NCBI GenBank assembly: GCA_003427395.1
Contig: BFEA01000157.1
Span: forward strand, 2,499,235 to 2,527,455
Direction of reading: 5' to 3'
DNA: 28,221 nt
DNA from: Chara braunii
Lineage: Eukaryota > Streptophyta > Charophyceae > Charales > Characeae
Part shown: positions 27,563-28,221 of the stretch, piece after piece
Layout of the letters: every line of letters starts with the position of its first letter
How positions within the stretch are numbered: position 1 is the stretch's first letter
Notes under the pieces: model-generated
Databases searched by the model: none
Told to the model about the DNA's origin: nothing
The model's input: the letters and a program-made list of their open reading frames with translations, nothing else
Made by a program: the position numbers and the translations under genes

Positions 27563-27735
27563 AAGTCTGATGATGAAACTTGGATTCAAAGGTCAAAGTT
27601 CACATCCAATCCTCAAAGGTTTCCTTTGAAAAAAGCAACAATGAACTTGATGATGTCTTTCTTTGGATTTTCTGTTTCCACATCTCCCCATGGTGTTTCT
27701 CAGCAGTTTTTTTTCAGTTTTACCCATGGCTATGC

Positions 27736-27883
27736 CGGACCCGGACCCGGACATTTCCGGACATGGAACCAGACCCGTGTCCGGTAGTTTCCGAACGTCC
27801 GGAATTCTGGACATTTCCGGACCTCCGGACATGGGGGGATCCGGACGGTCCGGATGTCTGGACAGGTCAGGAAATGTCCGGAC
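27736..27883. repeat. Dense CCGGA cluster
   Basis: Ten CCGGA motifs occur in about 145 bp, mostly inside TCCGGA or GTCCGGA. GGACATTTCCGGAC near 27748 is matched by the inverted AGGAAATGTCCGGAC near the right end, so the block can fold back on itself. Frames through it (Gly/Pro/Asp/Arg-rich) are repeat artefacts. Confidence 0.75.
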
Positions 27884-28045
27884 CATTAAAAAAAATAAAA
27901 ATAAAAAAAATCTGAAAAACAAGTATGTTATGCAGAATGACAATGCAAACCACATTTGCCTCAGAGTCATGTCAGAATTCCTAACCAAAATTGAGTTAAA
28001 AGTAAAAAACTATAAACAAGCTTAAAAAAAGACTTTAAAACAGGG

Positions 28046-28221
28046 CTAAGCCGGCAACCGGCCGGTCGGAATTCCGGTTGGGCCCAAAAATGGGTCAAAA
28101 TTTTTTTATTTTATTTTCTTTAAATCATGGTTGGACTGCGCTCGCCGAGATCTCCCCGAATCCGCAAAGAAAACTTTGATCAGAGAACTTTTTTTTCGGG
28201 GGGGGGCGGGGGGGGGGTTCA
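28046..28221. repeat. CCGG-rich hairpin, T/A tracts and terminal G-runs
   Basis: CAACCGG and CCGGTTG (28052-28079) form a small hairpin around CCGGTCGGAATT. A T/A-rich tract follows, and the window ends in two G-runs (about 28199-28218) whose length is probably unreliable. No gene is seen in 27884-28221. Confidence 0.6.

Overview
The window looks like nuclear DNA of a repeat-rich green plant or streptophyte alga. The evidence is spliceosomal introns, a plant/eukaryote-type U6 snRNA copy, a Ty3/gypsy-like element with an initiator-Met-tRNA-type primer site nearby, a long two-ORF LINE, tRNA-like SINE boxes, many microsatellites and small inverted-repeat transposons. A charophyte such as Chara is my best guess, by inference only. 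No bacterial operon, CRISPR array, rRNA or intact tRNA gene was seen. Most long open frames are strand shadows or transposon debris.

Layout. Positions 1-4.9 kb are low-complexity and tandem-repeat DNA: GA tract, 69-bp tandem, 46-48-bp minisatellite, 119-bp tandem with an N, CTC triplets and a C tract. They hold a few possible minus-strand exons near 1.5-2.3 kb. Positions ~5.0-12.0 kb hold a nearly full-length but frameshifted LINE on the minus strand. Its ORF1 has a zinc knuckle and a scrambled internal duplication. Its ORF2 has an APE-type endonuclease, a reverse transcriptase and a C-terminal region. Upstream of it, at 12.77-12.91 kb, is a full-length U6 snRNA retropseudogene with an A-rich tail and a 9-bp target-site duplication. 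Seven bases on is a 157-bp transposon with perfect 36-bp inverted ends between TTAA sites.

Positions 13.17-16.86 kb carry the best candidate host gene, on the minus strand: five exons, all phase 0, with GT-AG borders. They encode the C-terminal part of an unrecognised membrane protein. Its introns hold a GT/CA microsatellite, a tandem pair of hairpin-forming 163-bp units, a tRNA-like SINE fragment and a CT tract. Weaker upstream exons may lie at 18.15 and 19.04 kb.

Positions 17.5-21 kb hold minisatellites, solitary ends of the TTAA element family and an LTR-end/primer-binding-site signature at 20.97 kb. Positions 22.2-25.2 kb hold a decayed Ty3/gypsy element (gag, zinc knuckle, protease, start of RT). 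It has an internal inversion of about 0.35 kb in the protease, and stop codons that mostly look like C-to-T decay. Positions 25.8-26.5 kb hold a frameshifted Cys/His-rich zinc-binding-like reading on the minus strand. The right edge (26.5-28.2 kb) has a 102-bp tandem repeat, a composite member of the TTAA element family, a dense CCGGA cluster and homopolymer-rich sequence.

The parts do not form a single pathway. They record repeated retrotransposition: LINE machinery probably made the U6 copy, and small DNA transposons then inserted around it, next to a real intron-containing gene.
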